From assembly GCF_030150155.1 (NCBI RefSeq), contig NZ_JASLGR010000027.1:51609-115608 (forward strand): DNA of 64,000 bases, written 5' to 3'. This DNA is from Nocardioides sp. GTDB taxonomy: Bacteria; Actinomycetota; Actinomycetes; Propionibacteriales; Nocardioidaceae. A program made the position numbers and the translations under genes. The notes beneath the pieces were generated by a model, which did not search any database, was not told where the DNA came from, and worked only from the letters and a program-made list of their open reading frames with translations. This document shows positions 27,142 to 35,280 of this stretch, piece by piece. How positions within the stretch are numbered: position 1 is the first letter of the stretch; every line of letters starts with the position of its first letter.

Positions 27142-28205
27142 GTCTGGATCTGAGCAGGTTCGCCGGCCGACGCGTCCTGGTCACGGGCCACACCGGATTC
27201 AAGGGGGCCTGGCTCAGTCGTGTCCTGGTGAAGGCGGGCGCCGAGGTCACCGGATTCAGCCTCCCGGTCGGTGAGGAGAACGCCCTCTTCACTTGGCTTG
27301 GTCTCTCCGCTGAGATGCGGTCTCTGCACGGAGACATCCGGGACGCGGCAGCGGTCAACGAGGCGATGCGCGCCTCTGGCGCCGAGATCGTGCTGCACCT
27401 TGCCGCTCAGCCGTTGGTGCTCGCCTCCTACGAGGACCCGACGTACACGTTCGGTGTCAACGTCATGGGCACCGCCAACCTCCTCGACGCCGTACGCCAC
27501 AGCGGCGGCGTCACCTCGGTGGTCAACGTGACGACCGACAAGGTCTACGAGAACCAGGAGTGGGACTGGGCCTACCGCGAGGTCGACCGTCTTGGCGGGC
27601 ACGACCCGTACTCCAACAGCAAGGCCTGCTCTGAGCTCGTCACCTCGAGCTTCGCGCAGTCGTTCCTGACCGCGGCCGGTGTCGCGGTGTCGACGGCGCG
27701 GGCCGGCAACGTGATCGGCGGCGGCGATGTCGCCGAGAACCGGATCGTCCCCGATTGCGTCAGGGCAGCTTCGGTGGGACAGGAGATCGGCGTGCGCAAC
27801 CCGCACTCGGTCCGGCCCTATCAGCACGTCCTGGAGCCTCTCGGCGCCTATCTCGGCCTCGCGCTCGAGCAGGCGGAGAACCCGGGTCTTGCCGGCTCGT
27901 ACAACATCGGGCCCGCCGACGCGGACAACGTGTCGACCGGCGAGTTGGTGGCGATCTTCTGTGACGCGTGGGCCGATGGTGCCCGCTGGAATGCAGGGGA
28001 GTGGAACGGCCCGCACGAAGCCGGACTGCTCCGGTTGGACTCCTCGAAGATCGCCTCGCGGCTGGGCTGGCGGCCTCGGTGGGGCGTGCGTGAGGCCATC
28101 ACCCGGGTCGTCGAGTGGGAGAAGGCCCGCGCCCAGGGCGAGGACCTGGTTGCCGTCACCGACCGTCAGATTGCCGAGTACTTCGGTGAGGCGGCCGCTG
28201 GATGA
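27138..28205 (+). CDS. rfbG: CDP-glucose 4,6-dehydratase
   Basis: Converts CDP-glucose to CDP-4-keto-6-deoxyglucose using tightly bound NAD+. A 355-residue extended short-chain dehydrogenase: GHTGFKGAWLS near residue 15 is the family-specific glycine loop, LHLAAQPLVLASYEDP follows, the catalytic Thr-Asp-Lys is in VVNVTTDKVYEN, and YSNSK supplies the Tyr-x3-Lys pair. ATG 27138 overlaps the rfbF stop, and its own stop overlaps the next start (ATGA), so three genes are translationally coupled. No gene for the 3-dehydrase RfbH is in the window, so a plain 6-deoxyhexose is the more likely branch. Confidence 0.95.
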   Translation: MSLDLSRFAGRRVLVTGHTGFKGAWLSRVLVKAGAEVTGFSLPVGEENALFTWLGLSAEMRSLHGDIRDAAAVNEAMRASGAEIVLHLAAQPLVLASYEDPTYTFGVNVMGTANLLDAVRHSGGVTSVVNVTTDKVYENQEWDWAYREVDRLGGHDPYSNSKACSELVTSSFAQSFLTAAGVAVSTARAGNVIGGGDVAENRIVPDCVRAASVGQEIGVRNPHSVRPYQHVLEPLGAYLGLALEQAENPGLAGSYNIGPADADNVSTGELVAIFCDAWADGARWNAGEWNGPHEAGLLRLDSSKIASRLGWRPRWGVREAITRVVEWEKARAQGEDLVAVTDRQIAEYFGEAAAG

Positions 28206-29107
28206 AGGTGGTCGTCACCGGCGCTCGCGGATTCATCGGGCGGCGCCTGGTGTCCCGCCTTGCCGCGAGCGGGCACGAGGTGATCGCTGTCGTTCGTCCG
28301 GGCTCTGTGAGTCTGGCCGACGCGGACACCGTCGAGTGCGACCTGGGTGATCTGCGGTCACTGCCGACGTTGGTCGATGAGGCGGATGTCATCGTCCATC
28401 TCGCCTGGGCCGGAGCCAACCCCGAAAGCCGTCACGTCCCTGCCGCTCAACTGCCGAACCTGGCGGCGTCGCTCGACCTCGTCGACGCTGCGGCACACAT
28501 GGGCGTGGAGCGGATCGTGTGCGCGGGCTCCATGTCGGAGTTCGGACTGCACCGTGGTCCCGTCTCCGGCGCCGAGCCGTCGTCGCCCGTCGACCTGTAC
28601 GCGGCCGCCAAGGTCGCTGCTCGCGAGCTGATGGGGGTGCGGTGCGCCCAGTCCGGCGTCGGCCTGGTGTGGACCATGATCACCAGTGTCTACGGCCCGG
28701 ATCGTGAGGATTCCAACCTCATCACCTATGCGATCGACGCTCTGCTGAGGGGCGAACGGCCGAGCACGACGGGCCTGGAGCAGATCTGGGACTACCTGTA
28801 CGTCGATGACCTGATCGAAGCACTCCATCTGATTGTCGAACACGGACGGGCTGGCGCGCGTTATCCGATCGGTAGTGGCGTTGCGAAGCCGCTGGCGTCG
28901 TATGTGGAGGCGATCCGCGATGCGATCGATCCTTCCCTGCCGCTCGGGATCGGCGAGGTTCCCTACAAGTCTGCTGTGCTGGACTCGTCCATCCCCGACA
29001 TCAGCCGTCTGATCGCCGACACGGGTTTCGCTGCAGCGACCGCATTCAGCACAGGGATCGCAGCGACGATCGCCGCTCGACGAGAGCGGCTCAGACCAGC
29101 GCCCTGA
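28202..29107 (+). CDS. NAD-dependent epimerase/reductase, likely CDP-4-keto-6-deoxyhexose-modifying
   Basis: A 301-residue extended SDR protein. Residues 1-15 hold the Rossmann loop VVVTGARGFIGRRL. AGSMSEFG supplies a catalytic Ser, and DLYAAAKVAAREL the Tyr-x3-Lys. ITSVYGPDRED and YLYVDDLIEALHLI are typical of sugar-nucleotide epimerases and reductases. It directly follows rfbG with a 4-bp overlap, so the expected substrate is CDP-4-keto-6-deoxyglucose. Reduction at C4, epimerisation, or both would yield a CDP-6-deoxyhexose. Which product is made cannot be read from the sequence. Its last 17 bases overlap the end of the convergent GT2 gene. Confidence 0.85.
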   Translation: MKVVVTGARGFIGRRLVSRLAASGHEVIAVVRPGSVSLADADTVECDLGDLRSLPTLVDEADVIVHLAWAGANPESRHVPAAQLPNLAASLDLVDAAAHMGVERIVCAGSMSEFGLHRGPVSGAEPSSPVDLYAAAKVAARELMGVRCAQSGVGLVWTMITSVYGPDREDSNLITYAIDALLRGERPSTTGLEQIWDYLYVDDLIEALHLIVEHGRAGARYPIGSGVAKPLASYVEAIRDAIDPSLPLGIGEVPYKSAVLDSSIPDISRLIADTGFAAATAFSTGIAATIAARRERLRPAP

Positions 29108-30119
29108 CCCGGTCGAAGTCGTTGCCGATGATCGCCTCGAGGAGTGCTGTGTGCTCGGGGGCGAGCGGGTCGGTCGGGTTTGCCTCGCCTGCGGCGTGGA
29201 GGAGAACGGCGGCGTGCCGGGTGAAGACCTCGTGCAGTCTGCGACGCAGTGCCTCCTGGCCGTTCTTGACCTGAACTTCGATGCCATAGGGGATCGACAT
29301 GATCTTGAAGGCACGGTAGAGAAGCACCTTCCGGCAGATCCGCAGCTTCTCCTGGACGGGCAGGGGACACCGTGCGAGAGCGGTCAGCATCTTGTCGATC
29401 GCGTTGATCTGGGACTCGACCATGGTTGCTCGGCGTTCGTCGGCCGAGGCGTGCACGGTGAGGTGCCCGAATTCGGCACCCTGACCCTCGGTGACGCGAT
29501 GCGACACGTGGTAGTAGTCGTAGTCGGCCAGGAAGGCGTAGGACTCTGCGTTGACCACGAACGAGAAGACGAAGAGGAAGTCCTCGTTCACCACGAGGTC
29601 GGGGTCAAACCGCAGGTTGAGCTTGTTGATCAGCTCGGTGCGGAAGAGCTTGAGCGGTGTCAGGGTGCTGAGCGCCTGGAAGCGGTTGGCCGACTCGACG
29701 GTGGCAGCCCAACGAGAGATTCCAGCTCGCCCGTCGTCGGATGCCATGTTGATGGCGATCTCGTCGGCGGGGACTCGGCGTGCGAACTCGAAGATCTTCG
29801 AGATTGCCTGGCTGCCTAGCCAGTCATCGGAATCCATGAAGAGGACGTAGTCACCGGTCGCCACCTCAAGGCCCAGGTTTCGCGGGGCCGAGGCTCCACC
29901 GGAGTTCTCCTCCAGGCGATGGACCGAGATGGGGTAGTGCTTGCTGAGGGAGTTCTCGTAGTAGTCGAGGAGCTCGAGGGCTGCCGCACTCGAACTGGCA
30001 TCGTCGCAGACGAGCACCTCGATCTCATGCCGGTCTGACACCTGGGCCAACACCGACGAGACAGCGCGATTGAGCAGGTTCGTGCGGTTGTAGGTGGGGA
30101 TGATCAGTGAGAGTTTCAT
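29091..30119 (-). CDS. GT2 glycosyltransferase
   Basis: A 342-residue protein with an N-terminal GT-A module: MKLSLIIPTYNRTNLLNRAV, then EVLVCDDASSSAAALEL, SGGASAPRNLGLEVATG, and FMDSDDWLG as the DXD-type motif. The C-terminal ~130 residues are helical. ATG 30119 is fixed by the family start and by a 4-bp ATGA overlap with the upstream acyltransferase gene. The reading frame remains open further upstream but has no homology there. Convergent with the CDP-sugar reductase gene, overlapping it by 17 bp at the 3' ends. Confidence 0.88.
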   Translation of the reverse strand: MKLSLIIPTYNRTNLLNRAVSSVLAQVSDRHEIEVLVCDDASSSAAALELLDYYENSLSKHYPISVHRLEENSGGASAPRNLGLEVATGDYVLFMDSDDWLGSQAISKIFEFARRVPADEIAINMASDDGRAGISRWAATVESANRFQALSTLTPLKLFRTELINKLNLRFDPDLVVNEDFLFVFSFVVNAESYAFLADYDYYHVSHRVTEGQGAEFGHLTVHASADERRATMVESQINAIDKMLTALARCPLPVQEKLRICRKVLLYRAFKIMSIPYGIEVQVKNGQEALRRRLHEVFTRHAAVLLHAAGEANPTDPLAPEHTALLEAIIGNDFDRVRALV

Positions 30120-30835
30120 CGTCGGAATCCTCGTCCCCAGCGGCGGCGTTGCGGCTGGCTGTCGTCGATCGTGGCACCGATGTACTCGGCCGGCACGTCT
30201 TGGAAATCGGTGGGCAGCTCGTGGTAGTTCGCGACCGGTCGCGCACGGCGTCGGCCCCAGAAGATGTTTCTCTTGACCACCCTGCACGGGTTGCCTGCGG
30301 CCACACAGTTGTTAGGTATCCGACCGGCGACGACAGAGAAGCCGCCGATCACGCTTCCCCGCCCGATGGTCGAACCAGCGATGATCCGCGAACCCTTCCC
30401 CAGCCACACATGGGGACCGATCTCGGTCTTCTTGTCCTTGTTAGGAGTGCCGTCGAGATCGAAGACGGTGTGAACGTTGCTGGCCAAGACCTCGACGTCG
30501 GAGGCGAACATGCCGTCATCCCCGATGACGACGTGGGCGCGGTCTCCGGCGTAGATCCGCATGTCGGCCATCAGGAGGAGCTTGCCGACCTCGACGTAGG
30601 AGCCGTAGGTCATGTAGACGCGCATGACGTCGGACATGTGGAAGTCGAGCGACGTGAGCACCAGATGGTTGCCGCGCCCCGTCCACTGGCTTACCACGAC
30701 CCGCTTGAGGTTGGCCAGCGCCTGTTCCGTCAGTTCTCCGCCGATCTCGATCCGGTTGCCGAGATCGTCCTCGAAGGTGGTGCCGAACTGCTCGTACACC
30801 TCAGCAAGCGTGAAGGGAACCGAAAGTGCAGACAC
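30116..30835 (-). CDS. Hexapeptide-repeat acyltransferase (left-handed beta-helix)
   Basis: A 239-residue protein whose middle and C-terminal parts show hexapeptide repeats ending in a typical O-acetyltransferase segment: VVIGDDGMFASDVEVLASN, then IGPHVWLGKGSRIIAGSTIG, then VVAGRIPNNCVAAGNPCRVV. Such enzymes acetylate sugars of surface glycans using acetyl-CoA. The start is uncertain. An in-frame GTG at 30964 gives 282 residues, but the added 43 codons have poor codon bias for this genome and would leave only 35 bp to the divergent amtB. GTG 30835 is preceded by TAGCAT at 8-base spacing and is preferred. First gene of a two-gene operon with the GT2 (4-bp overlap). Confidence 0.75.
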   Translation of the reverse strand: MSALSVPFTLAEVYEQFGTTFEDDLGNRIEIGGELTEQALANLKRVVVSQWTGRGNHLVLTSLDFHMSDVMRVYMTYGSYVEVGKLLLMADMRIYAGDRAHVVIGDDGMFASDVEVLASNVHTVFDLDGTPNKDKKTEIGPHVWLGKGSRIIAGSTIGRGSVIGGFSVVAGRIPNNCVAAGNPCRVVKRNIFWGRRRARPVANYHELPTDFQDVPAEYIGATIDDSQPQRRRWGRGFRR

Positions 30836-30843
30836 AAGCGCAG

Positions 30844-30849
30844 ATGCTA
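30844..30849 (-). promoter_or_regulatory. Candidate leaderless -10 box for the acyltransferase
   Basis: Reverse-strand TAGCAT, eight bases before GTG 30835. It matches the spacing seen at the other leaderless starts here and supports the shorter gene model. Confidence 0.4.
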
Positions 30850-30999
30850 GCGCGATCCCGGTGCGGCTCTTCTCCTCGGTGAACTTGATACCTCGCTGAA
30901 ACACCGCGCGCCCGGACCGGAAACGTCCCCGGATGAAGGTGAGGGAAGAGGGTACGACGCGCACGTCGGCGTACCGAGTTCTTTCACCTGGGAGGTTCC

Positions 31000-32259
31000 G
31001 TGGACGGCTATTACGCCTGGATGATCATGGCGACGGCTCTCGTCCTCATGATGACGACGCCTGCGCTGGCACTCTTCTACGGCGGGATGACCCGCTCGAA
31101 GTCGGTGCTCAACATGATGATGATGTCCTACCTGTCGATGGGCGTCATCGGGCTCGTCTACGTGCTGTGGGGCTGGTCGGAGTCCTTCGGCACCGGCGGC
31201 ACCAGCTTCTTCGCCAACCCGTTCAGCCTGTTCGGTCTGGACGGCGTCACCTCCGAGGGTGGCGGCTACATCGCGGTCGCCTTCCAGCTCACCTTCGCGG
31301 TGATCACGGCAGCGCTGATCAGCGGTGCGGTGGCCGACCGGGTGAAGATCTCCTCCTGGGTGGTCTTCATCGTGGCCTGGGTGACGCTGTGCTACTTCCC
31401 GATGGCGCACATGGTGTGGGGCGGCGGGTTCATCAACCAGCACTGGGCGCCGCAGGACTACGCCGGCGGCACGGTCGTCCACATCAACGCCGGTGTGGCC
31501 GGCGGCATCCTGGCCCTGATCGTGGGGCGCCGGATCGGCTTCAAGCGTGAGGCGATGAAGCCGCACAGCCTGCCGCTGACGATGATCGGCGCCGGTCTGC
31601 TCTGGTTCGGCTGGTACGGCTTCAACGTCGGCTCGATCGTCTTCCCGGCCGGCGCCAGTGAGGCCGACAAGGTCAAGCAGTTCATCTCCGAGACCGGCTT
31701 CACCTTCCTCACCACCACCGTCGCCACCTGCGCCGCGATGCTCGCCTGGCTGATCGTCGAGCGCCTGATCCACGGCAAGGCCACCTCGCTGGGTGCTGCC
31801 TCGGGCATCGTCGCCGGCCTGGTCGCGATCACCCCGGCCACCGGTGCGGTGCAGCCCGTCGGCGCGATCGCGATCGGTGCGATCGCCGGTGCCGTCTGCG
31901 CCTGGGCGGTGAGCCTGAAGTACAGGTTCAACCTCGACGACTCCCTCGACGTGGTCGGCGTCCACCTCGTCGGCGGTGTGCTCGGCACCCTGCTGATCGG
32001 CCTCTTCTCCAGCGCCAAGGCTCCGGGGGGCATCAACGGTCTCTTCTACGGTGGCGGCCTCGGCTCCCTCGGCGACCAGTTCATGGGCGTCCTGATCGCC
32101 GTCGTGTGGACCGGTGTGATCACCACGCTGCTCGCCCTGGCGATCAAGTACACGATGGGGTGGCGGGTCAGCGAGGAGGCCGAGGTCGAGGGCATCGACT
32201 CCGACCAGCACGGTGAGACCGCCTACGACATCGCCGGCGGCTCGGGCGTGCTGTCGTGA
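31000..32259 (+). CDS. amtB: Ammonium transporter Amt
   Basis: A 419-residue, 11-helix membrane channel that takes up ammonium. Visible hallmarks are FYGGMTRSKSVLNMMMMS in helices 1-2, DYAGGTVVHINAGVAGG with the conserved Asp of the ammonium site, LLWFGWYGFNVGS, GAASGIVAGLVAITPATG with the pore His replaced by a typical hydrophobic pattern, and DDSLDVVGVHLVGG with the second pore His. GTG 31000 follows GGGAGG. Its stop overlaps the first PII gene by 4 bp (GTGA), the classic amtB-PII pairing in which PII blocks the channel when nitrogen is plentiful. A second, more divergent Amt is at 42125. Confidence 0.95.
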   Translation: MDGYYAWMIMATALVLMMTTPALALFYGGMTRSKSVLNMMMMSYLSMGVIGLVYVLWGWSESFGTGGTSFFANPFSLFGLDGVTSEGGGYIAVAFQLTFAVITAALISGAVADRVKISSWVVFIVAWVTLCYFPMAHMVWGGGFINQHWAPQDYAGGTVVHINAGVAGGILALIVGRRIGFKREAMKPHSLPLTMIGAGLLWFGWYGFNVGSIVFPAGASEADKVKQFISETGFTFLTTTVATCAAMLAWLIVERLIHGKATSLGAASGIVAGLVAITPATGAVQPVGAIAIGAIAGAVCAWAVSLKYRFNLDDSLDVVGVHLVGGVLGTLLIGLFSSAKAPGGINGLFYGGGLGSLGDQFMGVLIAVVWTGVITTLLALAIKYTMGWRVSEEAEVEGIDSDQHGETAYDIAGGSGVLS

Positions 32260-32594
32260 GGCTCGTGACCGCGGTGATCAAGCCGCACAAGTGGGAGGAC
32301 GTCCGCGAGGCACTGGAGGCCTTCGGCGTCACCGGGATGACGGTGAGCGAGGTCAGCGGCTACGGCCGCCAGAAGGGCCACACCGAGGTCTACCGCGGCG
32401 CGGAGTACGACATCGCCCTGGTGCCTAAGATCCGTATCGAGATCGTCATCGAGGACGCTGACGCCGACGAGGTGGTCCGATCGATCATCGCGACGGCGCA
32501 GACGGGCCGGATCGGTGATGGCAAGGTGTGGGTCAGTCCCATCGAGGCGGTGTTCCGGGTCCGAACCGGTGACCGTGACGCAGCCGCTCTGTAA
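32256..32594 (+). CDS. PII nitrogen regulatory protein (first copy)
   Basis: A 112-residue trimeric signal protein that reads 2-oxoglutarate and ATP/ADP. The full family signature is present: MRLVTAVIKPHKWEDVREAL, GYGRQKGHTEVYRGAEY with the modifiable Tyr51 at the tip of the T-loop, TGRIGDGKVWVSPIE, and RVRTGD near the C-terminus. GTG 32256 overlaps the amtB stop by 4 bp. In actinobacteria PII is modified on Tyr51 by the GlnD-type enzyme, which is encoded just downstream. It is about 80% identical to the next gene by eye, so one is probably a tandem duplicate. Confidence 0.95.
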   Translation: MRLVTAVIKPHKWEDVREALEAFGVTGMTVSEVSGYGRQKGHTEVYRGAEYDIALVPKIRIEIVIEDADADEVVRSIIATAQTGRIGDGKVWVSPIEAVFRVRTGDRDAAAL

Positions 32595-32618
32595 TCAGCC
32601 CTGAAGAGGAGACACCTC

Positions 32619-32957
32619 ATGAAGCTCGTGACCGCGGTGATCAAGCCGCACAAGTGGGAGGACGTCCGCGTCGCTCTCGAGGCCGTCGGTGTCACCGGGA
32701 TGACGGTGAGCGAGGTCAGCGGCTACGGCCGGCAGAAGGGCCACACCGAGGTCTACCGCGGTGCCGAGTACGACGTCGCCCTCGTGCCCAAGATCCGGAT
32801 CGAGATCGTCGTACCCGACCCCGACGTCGACCCTGTGGTCCAGGCCATCCTGGGCAGCGCCCACACCGGCCGGATCGGTGACGGCAAGGTCTGGGTGGCG
32901 CCGATCGAGTCGGTGGTCCGGGTGCGGACCGGCGACCAGGACGCCGCGGCGATCTGA
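32619..32957 (+). CDS. glnK: PII nitrogen regulatory protein (second copy)
   Basis: A 112-residue PII paralogue immediately after the first, with its own Shine-Dalgarno (GAAGAGGAGA) and an ATG start. Tyr51 and the T-loop (GYGRQKGHTEVYRGAEY) are identical to the first copy. Most changes fall in residues 64-82 (EIVVPDPDVDPVVQAILGSA instead of EIVIEDADADEVVRSIIATA), outside the T-loop. A stretch of over 40 bases near the 5' ends of the two genes is identical, which points to recent duplication or gene conversion. Followed 27 bases later by glnD. Confidence 0.95.
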   Translation: MKLVTAVIKPHKWEDVRVALEAVGVTGMTVSEVSGYGRQKGHTEVYRGAEYDVALVPKIRIEIVVPDPDVDPVVQAILGSAHTGRIGDGKVWVAPIESVVRVRTGDQDAAAI

Positions 32958-32984
32958 CCTGCTGACCCGGGGGAGGGCACCAGC

Positions 32985-35240
32985 GTGAGTGCGGCAGGAC
33001 GTGCCGAGCGGACGGCGGCGGCCGACGCCCTGTGCGAGGACGCCTTCGCCCAGGCGGCCGGTGTCAACACCGCCACCCCCGGAGTGGCGCTCGTCGCGGT
33101 CGGAGGCTTCGGCCGCGGCGAGCTGGCCCCGTTCTCCGACCTCGACGTGGTGCTGGTGCACGACGAGGGCGTCGACCTGGGCGAGGTCCCGACCAAGCTC
33201 TGGTATCCGCTGTGGGACTCCGGGGTGAAGCTCGACCACTCGGTCCGGTCGGTGACCGAGATGGTCGAGGCAGCCACCGCCGACGTCCGGGTGGCGCTCG
33301 GCCTGCTCGACGTACGCCACTTGGCCGGGGACGCCGGCCTGTCGCTGCGGCTGCGTGGTGAGATGCTGGCGCACTGGCGCCGGCAGGCTCGGTCGCGGCT
33401 GCCCGAGCTGCGCCGGATCACGGTGCAGCGCCATGAGCTGATGGGCGAGCTCGCCCACGCCTCGGTGCCCGACCTCAAGGAGGCCGCCGGGGGACTGCGC
33501 GACGCCACCATCCTCAAGGCGATCGTGGCGACCTGGCTGGTCGACGTGCCGCACACCGACCTGGAGCCGCGCCGCCAGGACCTGCTCGACGTCCGCGACC
33601 ACCTGCACGACCTGACCGGCCGGGCGGGGGACCGGATCACCCCCGAGCTCTGGGCGCCGCTGGCCGAGCGGCTCGCTCTGCCCGATGAGCGTGCCGCCCA
33701 GGCCTACGTACGCCGTCTCGGCCGGCGCCTCACCCATCTGTCCCGCCTCACCTGGCGCCGGGTCGACGCCGTCCTGTCCCGGCCCCGGGCGAGCGCGCCG
33801 CGCCGGCCCGAGCTGCGCCGGCTGGAGGCGGGGGTGGCGCTCTCGGGCGGCGAGATCGTGCTGGAGAAGGGGGCCGACCCGGCCACCGACCCGCTGCTCT
33901 TCCTGCGGGCGGCGGCCCTGGCCGCCGAGAACGACGTCGTGCTCGCTCCGCCGACGGCGGCCCGGCTCGCGGCCACCAGCGCCCCGCTGCCCACCCCGTG
34001 GCCGGCCGAGGCCCGCCAGCTCCTGGTCCGGCTGCTCGCTGCGGGCAAGGGGCTGCTGGCGGTCTGGGAGACCCTCGATGAGACCGGGGCTGTGGACCAG
34101 CTGCTGCCGGAGTGGGAGCGGATCCGGCTCCTGCCGCACGCCTCGGTGATCCACCGCTTCACCGTCGACCGGCACGTCGTGGAGACCTGCGTCGAGGCCG
34201 GCGCCCTGATCCGCACCGTGGCCCGGCCCGACGTGCTGATGGTGGCGGCGCTGCTGCATGACATCGGCAAGGGTGGTCTGGTCGAGCACAGCGTCGCCGG
34301 TGCTCCGCTGGCCCGGGCGATCGCCCAGCGGCTCGGCTTCGACGACGAGGCCGTCGACCTGATCGAGACCCTGGTCCGCTGGCATCTGCTGCTCTCCACC
34401 ACGGCGACCACTCGCGACCCCGACGACCCGGCCACGGTCGCGGCGATCACCACCCAGATCCGCACTCCCGAGGCGCTCGACCTGCTGGTCGCCCTGACCG
34501 AGGCCGACGCCCGCGCCACCAGCCCGAAGGCGTGGTCCTCGTGGCGGGCCGCCCTGATCCTGGACCTGGCCCGGCGTGCCCGTGCCGCCCTGGCCGGCGG
34601 CCCGGCGGGGGACCGGCTGGCCGGCGAGGAGGTCGCCATCCCGAAGGCGCTGGGCAAGGCCGTCCGGGGGCGCGGCGGAGCGGGCAGTGCGATCTCGATG
34701 GAGATCGAGCGTGCCGGTGACGGCGAACGGCTCACCGTGATCGCCCCGGACCGGGTCGGTCTGCTCGCCGACGTCGCCGCAACCCTGGCCACCGGCCGGA
34801 TCCGGGTCCGCGCGGCCCGGGTCTGGGACCAGCCGCCGTACGGCGTCTCGGTGTGGGACCTCGCCGAGGAGGGGGTCGACGCCGCGGTGCTCCGGACCCG
34901 CTACGAGGCGATCCGGGAGGGCCGGGTCGATCCCGTCGGCCGGCTGCGGCCCGCCGGCCCCGCCCAGCTCGCTCCGTCGGTCGCCGTACGACCGGAGGCG
35001 AGTCAGGAGTCGACGGTGATCGAGGTCAGGGCGACCGACCGTCCCGGCATCGTCTACCTGGTCTGCGCGGCGCTCGCGCGACTGGAGATGACGGTCCGTT
35101 CGGCCCACGTCGACACCCTCGGCCCGCAGGCGGTCGACGTCTTCTACGTCCGAGAATCCCATGCCGGAGCGCTCACCGACACCCGGGCGGCCGAGGCTGC
35201 TCATGCCGTCCGTGCAGCACTCCAGGGCGATGCCCCGTAG
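32985..35240 (+). CDS. glnD: [Protein-PII] uridylyl/adenylyltransferase GlnD
   Basis: Bifunctional enzyme that adds and removes a nucleotide on PII Tyr51 in response to nitrogen status; in actinobacteria it adenylylates. At 751 residues it has the nucleotidyltransferase motif GGFGRGELAPFSDLDVVL near residue 40, DLKEAAGGLRDATILK, the HD-domain AALLHDIGKGG near residue 420, and two C-terminal ACT domains starting at RLTVIAPDRVGLLAD and VIEVRATDRPGIVYL. The N-terminus is shorter than in enterobacterial GlnD (~890 residues), as in other actinobacteria. GTG 32985 follows GGGGGAGGG. Part of the amtB-PII-PII-glnD unit. Confidence 0.95.
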   Translation: MSAAGRAERTAAADALCEDAFAQAAGVNTATPGVALVAVGGFGRGELAPFSDLDVVLVHDEGVDLGEVPTKLWYPLWDSGVKLDHSVRSVTEMVEAATADVRVALGLLDVRHLAGDAGLSLRLRGEMLAHWRRQARSRLPELRRITVQRHELMGELAHASVPDLKEAAGGLRDATILKAIVATWLVDVPHTDLEPRRQDLLDVRDHLHDLTGRAGDRITPELWAPLAERLALPDERAAQAYVRRLGRRLTHLSRLTWRRVDAVLSRPRASAPRRPELRRLEAGVALSGGEIVLEKGADPATDPLLFLRAAALAAENDVVLAPPTAARLAATSAPLPTPWPAEARQLLVRLLAAGKGLLAVWETLDETGAVDQLLPEWERIRLLPHASVIHRFTVDRHVVETCVEAGALIRTVARPDVLMVAALLHDIGKGGLVEHSVAGAPLARAIAQRLGFDDEAVDLIETLVRWHLLLSTTATTRDPDDPATVAAITTQIRTPEALDLLVALTEADARATSPKAWSSWRAALILDLARRARAALAGGPAGDRLAGEEVAIPKALGKAVRGRGGAGSAISMEIERAGDGERLTVIAPDRVGLLADVAATLATGRIRVRAARVWDQPPYGVSVWDLAEEGVDAAVLRTRYEAIREGRVDPVGRLRPAGPAQLAPSVAVRPEASQESTVIEVRATDRPGIVYLVCAALARLEMTVRSAHVDTLGPQAVDVFYVRESHAGALTDTRAAEAAHAVRAALQGDAP

Positions 35241-35280
35241 GCTTGGGTGTTGACCCGCCACGCCTGACGAAAGACCACCT

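Noticed and set aside
30964..31000. A GlnR-like site in front of the first amtB
   Set aside because: GTAC/TTTC fragments are present, but the GTnAC-n6-GAAAC pattern is not met on either strand.
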